Positions 44,386 through 52,906 of a DNA stretch of 64,000 bases are shown one piece after another. The notes under the pieces are model-generated. The model made no database searches. It was not told the DNA's origin and saw only the letters and a program-made list of their open reading frames with translations. A program made the translations under genes and the position numbers. The stretch is from Actinomycetota bacterium (GTDB lineage Bacteria > Actinomycetota > Nitriliruptoria > Nitriliruptorales > Nitriliruptoraceae): NCBI GenBank assembly GCA_019347575.1, contig JAHWKY010000004.1:62001-126000 (forward strand), written 5' to 3'. How positions within the stretch are numbered: position 1 is the stretch's first letter; each line of letters starts with the position of its first letter.

Positions 44386-45533
44386 CGCGCACGATCCTGT
44401 TCGCAGGCGGTGGCACCGCCGGGCACGTGTACCCGGCTCTGGCGGTCGCCGCTGCGGTGGCGGAACGCGAGTCCGACCTCGAGCCCGTCTTCGTCGGGAC
44501 CGAAGGTCGTCTCGAGGGGCGGCTCGTGCCGGCGTCGGGGTACCGGTTCCACCACATCGATGCGTTGCCGCTGCCCCGGCGGCCGTCGTTGGGGCTGTTC
44601 AAGCTGCCCGCGGCGCTGCGGGGCGCGATCCGTCGGTGCGAGGAGATCATCACCCAGGAACGCGCCGTGGCGGCCGTGACGTTCGGCGGGTACGTCAGCT
44701 TCCCGCTGGACTGGGCCTGCGGTCGTACCGACATCCCGCTCGTGATCCACGAGCAGAACTCGGTACCTGGTATCGCGAACCAGTTCGCCGCTCGATGGGC
44801 CGACCGCATCGCCGTGACGTTCCCCGGTTCGGCTGAACGCTTCCGCCAGACCGAGCGGGTATCGGTGACCGGCAACCCCGTGCGTGCGGACATGCTCAAC
44901 CTCGATCGGGAGCGTGAGCGCGCCGAGGCGCTGCGCCACTTCCGTCTCCACCAGCGCCGGCGCACCGTCCTGGTGTTCGGTGGTAGCCAGGGTGCGCGGT
45001 CGTTGAACCGCGCGGCGGTCGCCAGCTACACCCACTGGGGAGATCCGAGCCGGGTCCAGATCCTCCACGCCGCGGGGCGCGCGCTCTACGGCGAGGCCGC
45101 ATCGGCGTGGGAGCGCGCGCGAGCCGGAGGGGAGGGTCCACTCGTTCGCTGCGTCGACTACATCGACGACATGCGTGCGGCCTACTCCGCCGCCGACGTC
45201 GTCGTCTGCCGCGCCGGCGCGACCTCGATCGCCGAGATCACCGCCCTGGGCTTGCCCGCGGTACTGGTGCCCTATCCCCACGCGACCCGCGACCACCAGC
45301 TCGTCAACGCTCGCTCGCTGGCCGAGATCGGCGCCGCCCGGATCATCGAGGACGCCGAGCTCGACGGGAAGCGGCTCGCCAGTGAGGTCCAACCCCTCCT
45401 CGACGACCAGGACGAACGTGACGCCCTCAGCCGGGCGGCGCGGGCGTTCGGTCGGCGTGATGCTGCCGAGGTGCTCGCCCGCATCGTCCTCGAGGTCGTC
45501 GGGCAGCACCAGACCTCAGGGGTGCGAACGTGA
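44382..45533 (+). CDS. murG: Lipid II synthase MurG
   Basis: GT-B glycosyltransferase of 383 residues that adds GlcNAc to lipid I on the inner face. The start TILFAGGGTAGHVYPALAVA holds the first G-loop; GGYVSFPLDWACG and VIHEQNSVPGIANQFAARWAD are conserved; SVTGNPVRADM, LVFGGSQGARSLNRA, DDMRAAYSAADVVVCRAGATSIAEITALGLPAVLVPYPHATRDHQLVNA form the UDP-GlcNAc site. ATG 44382 overlaps the ftsW stop; a long open frame upstream is a shadow of ftsW. Confidence 0.96.
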   Translation: MTRTILFAGGGTAGHVYPALAVAAAVAERESDLEPVFVGTEGRLEGRLVPASGYRFHHIDALPLPRRPSLGLFKLPAALRGAIRRCEEIITQERAVAAVTFGGYVSFPLDWACGRTDIPLVIHEQNSVPGIANQFAARWADRIAVTFPGSAERFRQTERVSVTGNPVRADMLNLDRERERAEALRHFRLHQRRRTVLVFGGSQGARSLNRAAVASYTHWGDPSRVQILHAAGRALYGEAASAWERARAGGEGPLVRCVDYIDDMRAAYSAADVVVCRAGATSIAEITALGLPAVLVPYPHATRDHQLVNARSLAEIGAARIIEDAELDGKRLASEVQPLLDDQDERDALSRAARAFGRRDAAEVLARIVLEVVGQHQTSGVRT

Positions 45534-46894
45534 CGTTCGACCTCTCGCGATCCCGGCACGTCCACCTCGTCGGTGTGGGCGGCGCCGGGATGAGCGCCAT
45601 CGCCCGCGTGCTCCTGCAGCGAGGCCACCGCGTCACCGGGACCGACCTGCACGATTCGCGCACACTCACGTCGCTGTCGGCGATGGGTGCGGAGCTGCGG
45701 GTCGGGCACGATCGCGATGCGCTCGGGGACGCGGAGGCGGTCGTCGTCTCGACCGCCGTCCCGGCGGAGAACCCGGAGGTCCTCGCCGCGGTGGAACGAT
45801 CCATCCCGGTGCTCCAGCGTGCCGAGATGCTCGCGGCGCTGATGGACGAGCACCGTGCTCTGCTGGTCGCGGGCACGCACGGCAAGACGACCACGACGAG
45901 CATGGTGGTCGTGGCGTTGCAGAGCGCTGGCCTCGACCCCAGCTTCGCTGTGGGTGGTGCGCTCAACGAGGCGGGTTCGAACGCGCACGCAGGCGAAGGC
46001 GATGTGTTCGTGGCCGAGGCCGACGAGTCGGACCGTTCGTTCCTCGCTTACCGGCCCGATGCGATCGTCGTGACCAACGTCGAGCTCGACCATCCCGACC
46101 AGTTCCACTCGCTCGCGGACGTCATCGATGCGTTCACGGAGTTCGCGCAGCGGCGTACGGAGGGGGCGCCGGCGATCCTCTGTCGTGACGACCCGGGAGC
46201 ACGTGAGCTCGCCGACCGCATCCAGGATCCCGTGCTGGGGTACGGCGAGGATCCGCGGGCGGATGTCCGGCTGGTCATCGAGCGGGGGAGCACCTCCGTC
46301 CGGGTCGGCGACGAGGCCGTGCCGCTGGAGCTGTCGGTCCCCGGGCGCCACAACCAGCTCAACGCCACGGCCGCGCTCGCTGCTTGTCACTGGGCGGGCG
46401 CCGACCTCGACGTCGCGGCGCGCGGATTGGGCGTATTCCGCGGGGCGCAGCGCCGTTTCCAGGACCTCGGCATGGCGCAGGGTGTGCGCGTGGTGGATGA
46501 CTACGCCCACCATCCCACCGAGCTGCGCGCCACCCTCGCCACCGCGCGCGCCTCGACCGACGGGCGTATCGTGCTGGTCGTCGAGCCCCATCGCTACACG
46601 CGGACCGAGGTGTTCGGCGCCGAGCTGGGACGTGCGGCCGCCGGAGCCGACCTCGTGATCGTCACCGACGTGTACGCGTCGAACGAGGACCCCATCCCCG
46701 GGGTGACCGGCCGACTCGTCGCCGACGCGGCACGCGATGCCGGTGCGAAGGTGGTGTGGGAGCCCCACCTCGCCGCCGTGGGGGAGCGCCTCGCCGGACT
46801 CGTCCGGCCCGGCGACCTGGTCCTGACCACGGGCGCGGGCGATGTCACCAGCGTGGGACCCGAGCTGCTCGACCGGCTCGGGGGCACGACGTGA
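45530..46894 (+). CDS. murC: UDP-MurNAc:L-alanine ligase MurC
   Basis: Mur ligase of 454 residues adding the first stem residue. HVHLVGVGGAGMSAIARVLLQRG opens it, the ATP loop is LLVAGTHGKTTTTSMVVVAL, followed by FVAEADESDRSFLAYRP, TNVELDHPDQFHSL, and VVDDYAHHPTELRATLATAR with EPHRYTRTEVFGAELG. All ligase residues are present. GTG start overlapping murG, and 4-base overlap with murB. Confidence 0.96.
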   Translation: MTFDLSRSRHVHLVGVGGAGMSAIARVLLQRGHRVTGTDLHDSRTLTSLSAMGAELRVGHDRDALGDAEAVVVSTAVPAENPEVLAAVERSIPVLQRAEMLAALMDEHRALLVAGTHGKTTTTSMVVVALQSAGLDPSFAVGGALNEAGSNAHAGEGDVFVAEADESDRSFLAYRPDAIVVTNVELDHPDQFHSLADVIDAFTEFAQRRTEGAPAILCRDDPGARELADRIQDPVLGYGEDPRADVRLVIERGSTSVRVGDEAVPLELSVPGRHNQLNATAALAACHWAGADLDVAARGLGVFRGAQRRFQDLGMAQGVRVVDDYAHHPTELRATLATARASTDGRIVLVVEPHRYTRTEVFGAELGRAAAGADLVIVTDVYASNEDPIPGVTGRLVADAARDAGAKVVWEPHLAAVGERLAGLVRPGDLVLTTGAGDVTSVGPELLDRLGGTT

Positions 46895-47826
46895 GCGACG
46901 ATCGGCTCGTGGCGCAGCTCCGCGCAGCCTGCACCGGCGAGGTGAGCGCCGGTGCGACCATCGCCGACCTGACGACGCTGCGGGTCGGTGGTCCGGCGCG
47001 GGTCCTGGTCGAGGCGGAGAACGACGAGGACATCGCGGCGGTCGGTGCGGCCGCGGCGGAGCACGGTGTCGGCTGGCTCGTCGTGGGGCGCGGTTCCAAC
47101 CTGCTCGTCGCCGACGAGGGCTGGGGCGGCATCGCCCTGAAGCTGGGGCGGGGGTTCCGCGGACTCGAGGTGCTCGATTCGGGGGACGTCCGGCTCGGCG
47201 CAGCTGAGCCGCTGCCGGTGGTCGCGGTGAAGCTCGCGAACGAGGGACTGACCGGCTTCGAGTTCGCTGCAGCCGTCCCAGGATCGATCGGGGGAGCGGT
47301 GCGGATGAACGCCGGAGCACACGGGAGCGAGATGGCCGACGTGCTGGTCGCGGCCGAGGTCGTCACGCCACAGGATGGCCACCGTCACCGGCTCGCGGCG
47401 TCGCAGCTCGGCCTGTCGTACCGGCACAGCGAGCTGCCGCCCGGGGGTGTCGTGGTCGCGGCGGAGCTGGCGCTGCGCCGAGCTGATGCCGCCACGATCC
47501 GTGCGGCCATCGACGAGATCAAGCAGTGGCGGCGCGAGCACCAGCCCATCAACGAGCCCAACTGCGGCTCGGTGTTCACCAACCCAGAGGGGGACTCGGC
47601 GGGTCGGCTCGTGGACGCCGCTGGCCTGAAGGGAACCGTCGTCGGGGGCGCTCGTATCTCACAGCGGCACGCGAACTTCATCGTCACCGAACCCGAGGCG
47701 ACCGCGGCCGACGTCACCGCCCTGATCAGACGGGTGCGGATCGAGGTCGCCGAGCGGTTCGGGATCGATCTCATCCCCGAGGTGGTGACCGTCGGCGTGG
47801 ATGTGGGTGAGGAGGGTCCGTCGTGA
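46891..47826 (+). CDS. murB: UDP-MurNAc dehydrogenase MurB
   Basis: FAD enzyme of 311 residues reducing enolpyruvyl-UDP-GlcNAc. It begins at GTG 46891 inside the murC stop. Motifs: TTLRVGGPARVLVEAE, LVVGRGSNLLVADEGWGGIALKLG (FAD site), GLTGFEFAAAVPGSIGGAVRMNAGAHG, LSYRHSELPPGGVVV, and the substrate/proton-donor region NEPNCGSVFTNPEGDSAGRLVDAAGLKG. The Ser donor lies in CGSVF. Full length. Confidence 0.96.
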   Translation: MSDDRLVAQLRAACTGEVSAGATIADLTTLRVGGPARVLVEAENDEDIAAVGAAAAEHGVGWLVVGRGSNLLVADEGWGGIALKLGRGFRGLEVLDSGDVRLGAAEPLPVVAVKLANEGLTGFEFAAAVPGSIGGAVRMNAGAHGSEMADVLVAAEVVTPQDGHRHRLAASQLGLSYRHSELPPGGVVVAAELALRRADAATIRAAIDEIKQWRREHQPINEPNCGSVFTNPEGDSAGRLVDAAGLKGTVVGGARISQRHANFIVTEPEATAADVTALIRRVRIEVAERFGIDLIPEVVTVGVDVGEEGPS

Positions 47827-48578
47827 CCAGGGTCGATGAACGGATCGCCCGGCGGCGTCGTGAGGTTCGCGACGAGGCCCGTCGGCGCCGCCTCCGCCGC
47901 ACCATCACGTTCCTCGTGTTGCTCGTGCTCGTCGTCGTCGCGTTCCTCATCGAGCGCAGCTCCCTGGTCGCGCTGGACGAGGTCGAGGTGGCGGGAACGG
48001 TCCGGCTCGACCCCGACCTGGTCCGCGAGGCCGCCGACCTTCCGCTCGGGACGTCGACGCTGCGGCTGCGTCTGGGCGCCGCCGAGAGGCGCGTCGAGGA
48101 GCTGGCGCTGGTCGCGGACGCGGACATCCGCCGCGTCGACCCGCTGACGGTGCGCATCTCCATCACCGAACGACGTCCGGTGGTCGTCGCCGTGGGTGGC
48201 GGCAGGGACGCCTTGGTCTCCGAGGAGGGCGTCGTCATCGCGCCCGGCAGCGAGCCGGGTCTCCCCGTCGTCGAACTCCTCGCCGGTGGGATCCCGGCGG
48301 TGGGAGAGACGGTCGAGACCTCCCCTCCGCTGCACGCTGCCCTCGCGATCCACCGCGGCATCTCCGGGCCCCTGCGCACCGAGGTCGTGCGCTACGTCGC
48401 TCGCGCTGATGACGACGTCGACGCGGTGCTCGCCTCCGGCATCACCGTGCGACTGGGCAGCGCCGACCGGCTGGACGAGAAGTCACGCGCCCTCGGCGCG
48501 GTCCTCGAGGACCTCGCGGGTGCGGTCGTCGGCACGGTCGACGTGCGTGCGCCCCGAGCCCCCGTCGTCCGTCCGTAG
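47823..48578 (+). CDS. ftsQ: Cell division protein FtsQ/DivIB
   Basis: Bitopic divisome protein of 251 residues: a basic Arg-rich cytoplasmic part (about 1-32), one helix TITFLVLLVLVVVAFLI, then the POTRA domain starting SLVALDEVEVAGTVRLDPDLVREAADLPLG and the beta domain (LTVRISITERRPVVVAV). Typical length and position just before ftsZ. It starts with GTG in a 4-base overlap with murB, so it ends the overlapping operon; ftsZ has its own promoter downstream. Confidence 0.93.
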   Translation: MTRVDERIARRRREVRDEARRRRLRRTITFLVLLVLVVVAFLIERSSLVALDEVEVAGTVRLDPDLVREAADLPLGTSTLRLRLGAAERRVEELALVADADIRRVDPLTVRISITERRPVVVAVGGGRDALVSEEGVVIAPGSEPGLPVVELLAGGIPAVGETVETSPPLHAALAIHRGISGPLRTEVVRYVARADDDVDAVLASGITVRLGSADRLDEKSRALGAVLEDLAGAVVGTVDVRAPRAPVVRP

Positions 48579-48587
48579 CCGGCGGGC

Positions 48588-48770
48588 TTGACGACTCCGG
48601 CGGTCGTGTCTACCTTCCACCCTTACCAGAGGTTTACATAAGTATAGACCTGAAGTAGAGGTTCAGGCCTCAGCGGTCGAGCCCGAACCGCCGCCGACCG
48701 AGCGGTTGGCGGCGCTCCGTGCGCCAGGACGGACCAGGAACGGTGCTCTCGGGCACCAGGAGGAACCAGG
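48588..48770 (+). promoter_or_regulatory. ftsZ promoter and structured leader
   Basis: TTGACG at 48588-48593, a 17-base spacer and TACCTT at 48611-48616 form a clear promoter just after ftsQ. The leader of about 150 bases starts with an unusually AT-rich stretch (48628-48662) containing the imperfect palindrome GGTTTACATAAGTATAGACC (48631-48650). A second stem AACCGC ... GCGGTT lies at about 48686-48707. AGGAGG sits seven bases before the ftsZ ATG. Confidence 0.82.
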
Positions 48771-49922
48771 ATGGCGGCAGCACCAGCCCCACAGAACTAC
48801 CTCGCGGTCATCAAGGTCGTGGGGATCGGCGGTGGCGGCGTCAACGCGGTGAACCGGATGATCGACGCCGGTCTGCGTGGCGTGGAGTTCATCGCCGTGA
48901 ACACCGACGCGCAGGCGTTGCTCATGTCGGACGCGGACGTGAAGCTCGACATCGGCCGCGACCTGACCCGTGGCCTCGGTGCGGGCTCCGATCCCTCGGT
49001 CGGTCTGCAGGCGGCGGAGGATCACCGGGAGGAGATCGTCGAGGTCCTCAAGGGCTCCGACATGGTGTTCGTCACCGCCGGCGAGGGTGGGGGTACCGGG
49101 ACCGGCGGGGCGCCGATCGTGGCACAGGTCGCCAAGGAGCTCGGCGCCCTGACGATCGGCGTCGTCACCCGACCGTTCATGTTCGAGGGACGCAAACGGG
49201 CCGTGCAGGCCGAGGGCGGGATCGCCGAACTGAAGGACGAGGTCGACACCCTCATCGTGATCCCGAACGATCGGCTCCTGCAGATCGCCGACGGCGAGAC
49301 GTCGGTGGTCCAGGCGTTCCGTCTCGCCGACGAGGTGCTGCTCCAGGGCGTGCAGGGCATCACCGACCTGATCACGACCCCCGGTCTGATCAACCTGGAC
49401 TTCGCCGACGTCCGCACGGTCATGAGGGACGCGGGATCGGCGCTGATGGGGATCGGCCAGGCACGCGGAGACAACCGCGCGCTCGAGGCCGCGAAGAGCG
49501 CGATCTCGTCCCCGTTGCTCGAGGCCTCGATCGATGGGGCTCGCGGCGTGCTCCTGATGATCGCCGGCGGCAGCGACCTCGGGCTGTTCGAGGTCAACGA
49601 GGCGGCCGATGTCATCACGAAGGCGGCTCACCCGGACGCCAACATCATCTTCGGTGCTGTGATCGATGACAGCCTCGGCGACGAGGTGAAGGTCACCGTC
49701 ATCGCCGCCGGCTTCGACAAGTGGGAGGGCCTCGTCGAGCAGGAGGGCGCGTTCCTCCGCGAGGTCGACGAGGACGACGACCTCGCGAGCGTCTCTCCAC
49801 TCATCGATGACGACGAGGACGAGGAAGCCGACGAGGTGTTCCGGCCACTGGTCGAACCGGATCGCGAGTCGGTGACGGCGGAGGCGGACGACGACCTGGA
49901 CATCCCGTCGTTCCTACGGTGA
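48771..49922 (+). CDS. ftsZ: Cell division GTPase FtsZ
   Basis: Tubulin homologue of 383 residues that forms the Z ring. Start [24 protein letters not shown], tubulin signature [35 protein letters not shown], and T7 loop [13 protein letters not shown] with the GTPase Asp residues. A flexible acidic linker ([20 protein letters not shown]) ends in the conserved partner-binding peptide [13 protein letters not shown] 48771 is preceded by AGGAGG. It overlaps pgeF by 4 bases. Confidence 0.98.
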   Translation: MAAAPAPQNYLAVIKVVGIGGGGVNAVNRMIDAGLRGVEFIAVNTDAQALLMSDADVKLDIGRDLTRGLGAGSDPSVGLQAAEDHREEIVEVLKGSDMVFVTAGEGGGTGTGGAPIVAQVAKELGALTIGVVTRPFMFEGRKRAVQAEGGIAELKDEVDTLIVIPNDRLLQIADGETSVVQAFRLADEVLLQGVQGITDLITTPGLINLDFADVRTVMRDAGSALMGIGQARGDNRALEAAKSAISSPLLEASIDGARGVLLMIAGGSDLGLFEVNEAADVITKAAHPDANIIFGAVIDDSLGDEVKVTVIAAGFDKWEGLVEQEGAFLREVDEDDDLASVSPLIDDDEDEEADEVFRPLVEPDRESVTAEADDDLDIPSFLR

Positions 49923-50626
49923 CGGTGCCGCTGGCGGAGGTGGATCTGCTCCCCGGCGTGGGAGCCTGGTTCACCACTGCCCGCGCCGGCAACCTGTCGC
50001 ACCGCCGACCGCACCAGCCGCTCTTACTGGCGGCCGCCCGTCGTGCGGTCCGGCAGGCCGCTGGCGTGTCATCACTGCACCTGATGCGACAGGTCCACGG
50101 CGCCGACGTCGGACGCGTGACCGCCGCCACCGTGCCCGGGGCCGAGGTCCGTGGCGTCGACGCGCTCGTGACGGCGGAGCCGGAGCGGGCGCTGGCGGTG
50201 CAGGTCGCGGACTGCGTGCCCGTCCTGCTCGCGTCGACGGACGGTCCGGTCGGTGTCGTCCACGCCGGTCGACGGGGTCTCGAAGCGGGCGTGATCGACG
50301 CGGCGCTGCACGCGCTCGCCGTCGAGCCCGCGACCGTGCACGCCGCCATCGGTCCCGCCATCGGTGGCTGCTGCTACGAGGTCCCTACCGCGCTGCACGA
50401 CGAGGTCGTCGCGAAGCACCCCGTGGCCAGCGCGACGACCACGTGGGGGACGACCTCACTCGACCTCCCAGCGGCTGCCTCGGCCGCGTTCGAGGAGCGC
50501 GGCGTCGCGACCATCACACCGACGCCGGGCTGCACCCGTTGCGATCCGGAGGGCCGCTGGTTCAGCCACCGTGCGGACCCCAACGCGGGACGGCAACTGG
50601 GGATCGTCGTGAGGCGTGGGGGGTGA
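49919..50626 (+). CDS. pgeF: Purine nucleoside/laccase-domain protein PgeF (YfiH)
   Basis: A 235-residue copper/zinc laccase-domain protein; the family edits mis-incorporated L-Ser in muropeptide precursors and has purine nucleosidase activity. Motifs: [52 protein letters not shown] and [14 protein letters not shown] supply the metal-binding His-Cys-His set; the end has [19 protein letters not shown] start in the ftsZ stop; overlaps yggS by 4 bases. Standard in this position. Confidence 0.93.
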   Translation: MTVPLAEVDLLPGVGAWFTTARAGNLSHRRPHQPLLLAAARRAVRQAAGVSSLHLMRQVHGADVGRVTAATVPGAEVRGVDALVTAEPERALAVQVADCVPVLLASTDGPVGVVHAGRRGLEAGVIDAALHALAVEPATVHAAIGPAIGGCCYEVPTALHDEVVAKHPVASATTTWGTTSLDLPAAASAAFEERGVATITPTPGCTRCDPEGRWFSHRADPNAGRQLGIVVRRGG

Positions 50627-51414
50627 GCGTGGACGCGACCACGCACGACGCGACCGCCGATCGGACGATCGCAGCCCGCCTGCGGACCGTGCGGCGACGG
50701 ATCGAGGCGGCCTGCGACCGCGCCGGTCGCCGAGCGAGTGCGGTCGTGCTCATCGGCGTCACGAAGACGCATCCGCCGTCGGTCGCGCGCACCCTGGTGA
50801 CCGCCGGCGTGGGCGACCTCGGCGAAGCCCGGGTCGGGGAGTTGCTGGCCAAGGCGCCACACGTTCCCGACGCCAGGTGGCACCTGGTCGGGCGTCTCCA
50901 GAGCCGCAAGGCACGGGACGTGATCGGCGAGGCCGTCCTCGTCCACTCCGTCGATCGCCACTCGCTGATCGACGAGCTGTCCCGGCGAGCCGAGAGCGCC
51001 GGCGTCGTGCAACGGATCCTCGTGCAGGTGAACGTCGGTGACGACCCCGCGAAGGGCGGGTGCGAGGTAGACGGGACTCTGGACCTCGTCGCGTACGCTC
51101 GCAGCCGACCGAACTTGGCGGTCGAAGGGTTGATGACCATGCCACCGCTGCCTCCGGACGACGCCGATCCGGTCGAGGCTGCCCGCCCCCACTTCGCGCT
51201 GCTCCGTCGCCTCCGCGACGAAGCCCGCGAGAGGTGGCCGGAGGTGACCCACCTGTCGATGGGGATGAGCGCTGATCTCGAGGCGGCGGTCGAAGAGGGG
51301 GCGACGATGGTGCGAGTCGGGACCGCTCTGGTCGGTCCGCGGCGTCCGCATGCCTGGGAACCGGGGCGCTCAGGTAGCGGAGCGGTAGCGCGACCGGAAG
51401 GTGACCCCCGATGA
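50623..51414 (+). CDS. yggS: PLP-homeostasis protein YggS, tail encoded by a repeat
   Basis: A 263-residue pyridoxal-phosphate-binding TIM-barrel protein. The PLP lysine is Lys48 in LIGVTKTHPPSVARTL; DLGEARVGELLAK, WHLVGRLQSRKA, ILVQVNVGDDPAKGG, GLMTMPPLPPDD and LSMGMSADLEAAVEEGATMVRVGTALVG are the family motifs. The family normally ends there; the last 17 residues (PGRSGSGAVARPEGDPR) are coded by a hairpin repeat (51366-51391) and its flank. GTG 50623 overlaps pgeF; GTG 50629 is an alternative. It overlaps sepF as ATGA. Confidence 0.93.
   Translation: MSVDATTHDATADRTIAARLRTVRRRIEAACDRAGRRASAVVLIGVTKTHPPSVARTLVTAGVGDLGEARVGELLAKAPHVPDARWHLVGRLQSRKARDVIGEAVLVHSVDRHSLIDELSRRAESAGVVQRILVQVNVGDDPAKGGCEVDGTLDLVAYARSRPNLAVEGLMTMPPLPPDDADPVEAARPHFALLRRLRDEARERWPEVTHLSMGMSADLEAAVEEGATMVRVGTALVGPRRPHAWEPGRSGSGAVARPEGDPR
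51366..51391 (+). repeat. 26-nt hairpin repeat inside the yggS 3' end
   Basis: Variant beginning GCGCTCAGG and ending GTAGCGC. Compared with the copy at 7092, both outer arms change (GTGC to GCGC and GCAC to GCGC), so pairing is kept. It is translated as part of yggS and ends 19 bases before the sepF ATG. Confidence 0.85.
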
Positions 51415-51905
51415 GCGGCCTGTGGCGCAAGACCCTGATCTACCTCGGCCTGGTCGAGGAACCGGAGGACCACGACGATCTCCACGACCACTACGAGCCC
51501 GTACCCGCCCAGCAGGTGAGCGTTCCGCAACCCGAGCCCGTGCCGACGCGGCCCTCGAACGTCCGACCGCTCCGCGGGGCACCCGAGCCCGGGGCGGCGC
51601 ACGTGCGCCCCGTCCCGGCCGGCGGTGACCTCCGCATCAGCGTGGTGACCGTGCGAGAGTTCGACGACGTCGAGCAGGTCGGGGCGCGGTTCCGCAACGA
51701 CCAGCCCGTCGTCATCGATCTTCGCCTCGCCGACACGACCGTGGCGCGACGGGTGCTCGACTTCGTCAGCGGGATGACCTACGCCATGCGAGGACGCCTC
51801 ACCGGGGCGGGGAACCGTACGTTCTTGCTGACGCCGGACGGCGTCGAGCTCACGCCAGAGGAGCGCCGCCGCATCGAGGACCTGGCGCTCCGAGGTGAGG
51901 CGTGA
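51411..51905 (+). CDS. sepF: Cell division protein SepF
   Basis: FtsZ membrane anchor of 164 residues. The N-terminus MSGLWRKTLIYLGLVEEPED is the amphipathic membrane-binding helix; an acidic, Pro-rich linker follows; the core (about 78-160) shows ISVVTVREFDDVEQVGARFRNDQPVVIDLR, ARRVLDFVSGMTYAM and a GNRTFLLTPDGVEL end. GGAAGG lies about nine bases upstream, directly behind the hairpin repeat. It overlaps yggS and yggT. Confidence 0.95.
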   Translation: MSGLWRKTLIYLGLVEEPEDHDDLHDHYEPVPAQQVSVPQPEPVPTRPSNVRPLRGAPEPGAAHVRPVPAGGDLRISVVTVREFDDVEQVGARFRNDQPVVIDLRLADTTVARRVLDFVSGMTYAMRGRLTGAGNRTFLLTPDGVELTPEERRRIEDLALRGEA

Positions 51906-52159
51906 GGGAACTGCTGTGTCTGGTCGTCTGGGCGTACTTCATCATCCTCCTAGCTCACGTGGTCTTCTCCTGGGTCCCGCGCCCACCCGAGCCCATCCAG
52001 CCGCTGGTGCGTGGCGTGCGGGCGCTCGTCGAACCGGTCGCGGCCCCGTTGCGACGCCTCATCCCCCCGGCGCAGATGGGGACCGTGGCGTTGGATCTGT
52101 CGATCCTGGTGCTGTTCTTCGCGGTCATCCTCCTCCGGGCCGCCGTGTGCGGATCCTGA
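51902..52159 (+). CDS. yggT: YggT family membrane protein
   Basis: An 85-residue protein with two helices (LLCLVVWAYFIILLAHVVFSWV and VALDLSILVLFFAVILLRAA) joined by the conserved loop PPEPIQPLVRGVRALVEPVAAPLRRLIPP. YggT proteins are constant neighbours of sepF and divIVA; their role in envelope or division processes is poorly defined. GTG start in the sepF stop (GTGA). Confidence 0.92.
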   Translation: MRELLCLVVWAYFIILLAHVVFSWVPRPPEPIQPLVRGVRALVEPVAAPLRRLIPPAQMGTVALDLSILVLFFAVILLRAAVCGS

Positions 52160-52172
52160 CGGAGGTGGTGAC

Positions 52173-52805
52173 GTGGCCCTGACCCCCAACGAGATCGTCA
52201 ACTACCCCCTGAAACAGGCGGTTCGCGGGTACTCGGTCCCGCAGGTCGATGAGCTGCTGGACCGCGTCGCGGACGAGCTCGAGCGTGTGCACAGAGACCT
52301 CGCGGAGACGCACGAGCGGCTGCGGCGGTGCGAGGAGCAGTTCGCCGCCGCCTCCGAGACCGAGATGACGTTGAAGCGCACCCTCGTCACCGCGCAGCGC
52401 GCGGCCGAGCAGTCCATGGAGGAGGCGAAGGCCCGTGCGGCCGAGATCATCGACGAGGCGCGCCGCGAGTCGATGGCCATGGTCGAGCAGAGCCGCATCG
52501 ACGCGGAACAGCTCAAGATCGACGCGCTGCAGACCGCGCGTGCCGAGGAACACGAGATCCGTCAGCGCCGCCAGTCGCTCGAGTCGCACGTCGAGGCGTT
52601 GCGCGTTTTCGAGCGTGAGTACCGGACGCGGCTGCGCCGGCACCTCGAAGAGCAGATCCGCGCGCTCGACGATCTCGACGCGCGGCCGCCCCAGGCCCCC
52701 GCCGTGGAGCCCCCTGGAGAGGCGGCGAGCAACCTCCAGGTGCGGGTCCGGGGTGACGAGGGGCCGCCTCCGGCAGCGCCTCCGGCCGATACGGAGACCG
52801 GCTAG
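52173..52805 (+). CDS. divIVA: DivIVA/Wag31 polar scaffold protein
   Basis: Coiled-coil protein of 210 residues that marks poles and recruits growth machinery. The N-terminal membrane-binding domain is ALTPNEIVNYPLKQAVRGYS with VPQVDELLDRVADEL; the R-G-Y motif is intact, but the exposed Phe of B. subtilis (F-R-G-Y) is Val here. A long coiled coil (about 40-175) and a Pro/Ala-rich tail follow. GTG 52173 has a strong ribosome binding site GGAGGT six bases upstream. The upstream part of the frame overlaps yggT and is not used. Confidence 0.95.
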   Translation: MALTPNEIVNYPLKQAVRGYSVPQVDELLDRVADELERVHRDLAETHERLRRCEEQFAAASETEMTLKRTLVTAQRAAEQSMEEAKARAAEIIDEARRESMAMVEQSRIDAEQLKIDALQTARAEEHEIRQRRQSLESHVEALRVFEREYRTRLRRHLEEQIRALDDLDARPPQAPAVEPPGEAASNLQVRVRGDEGPPPAAPPADTETG

Positions 52806-52906
52806 GTAGGGTTGGCCGGTCGGCCCGTCGGATCGGGGAGGTGACTTCCGGTCGGTCCGGTCGCCTGGCTACAGTGCGCCCGCCGCGACAAGAGGGGTAC
52901 GTGCAC

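Noticed and set aside
51361-51391. tRNA-like element
   Set aside because: The hairpin lacks acceptor, T-arm GTTCRANYC and CCA; it is a member of the 26-nt repeat family.
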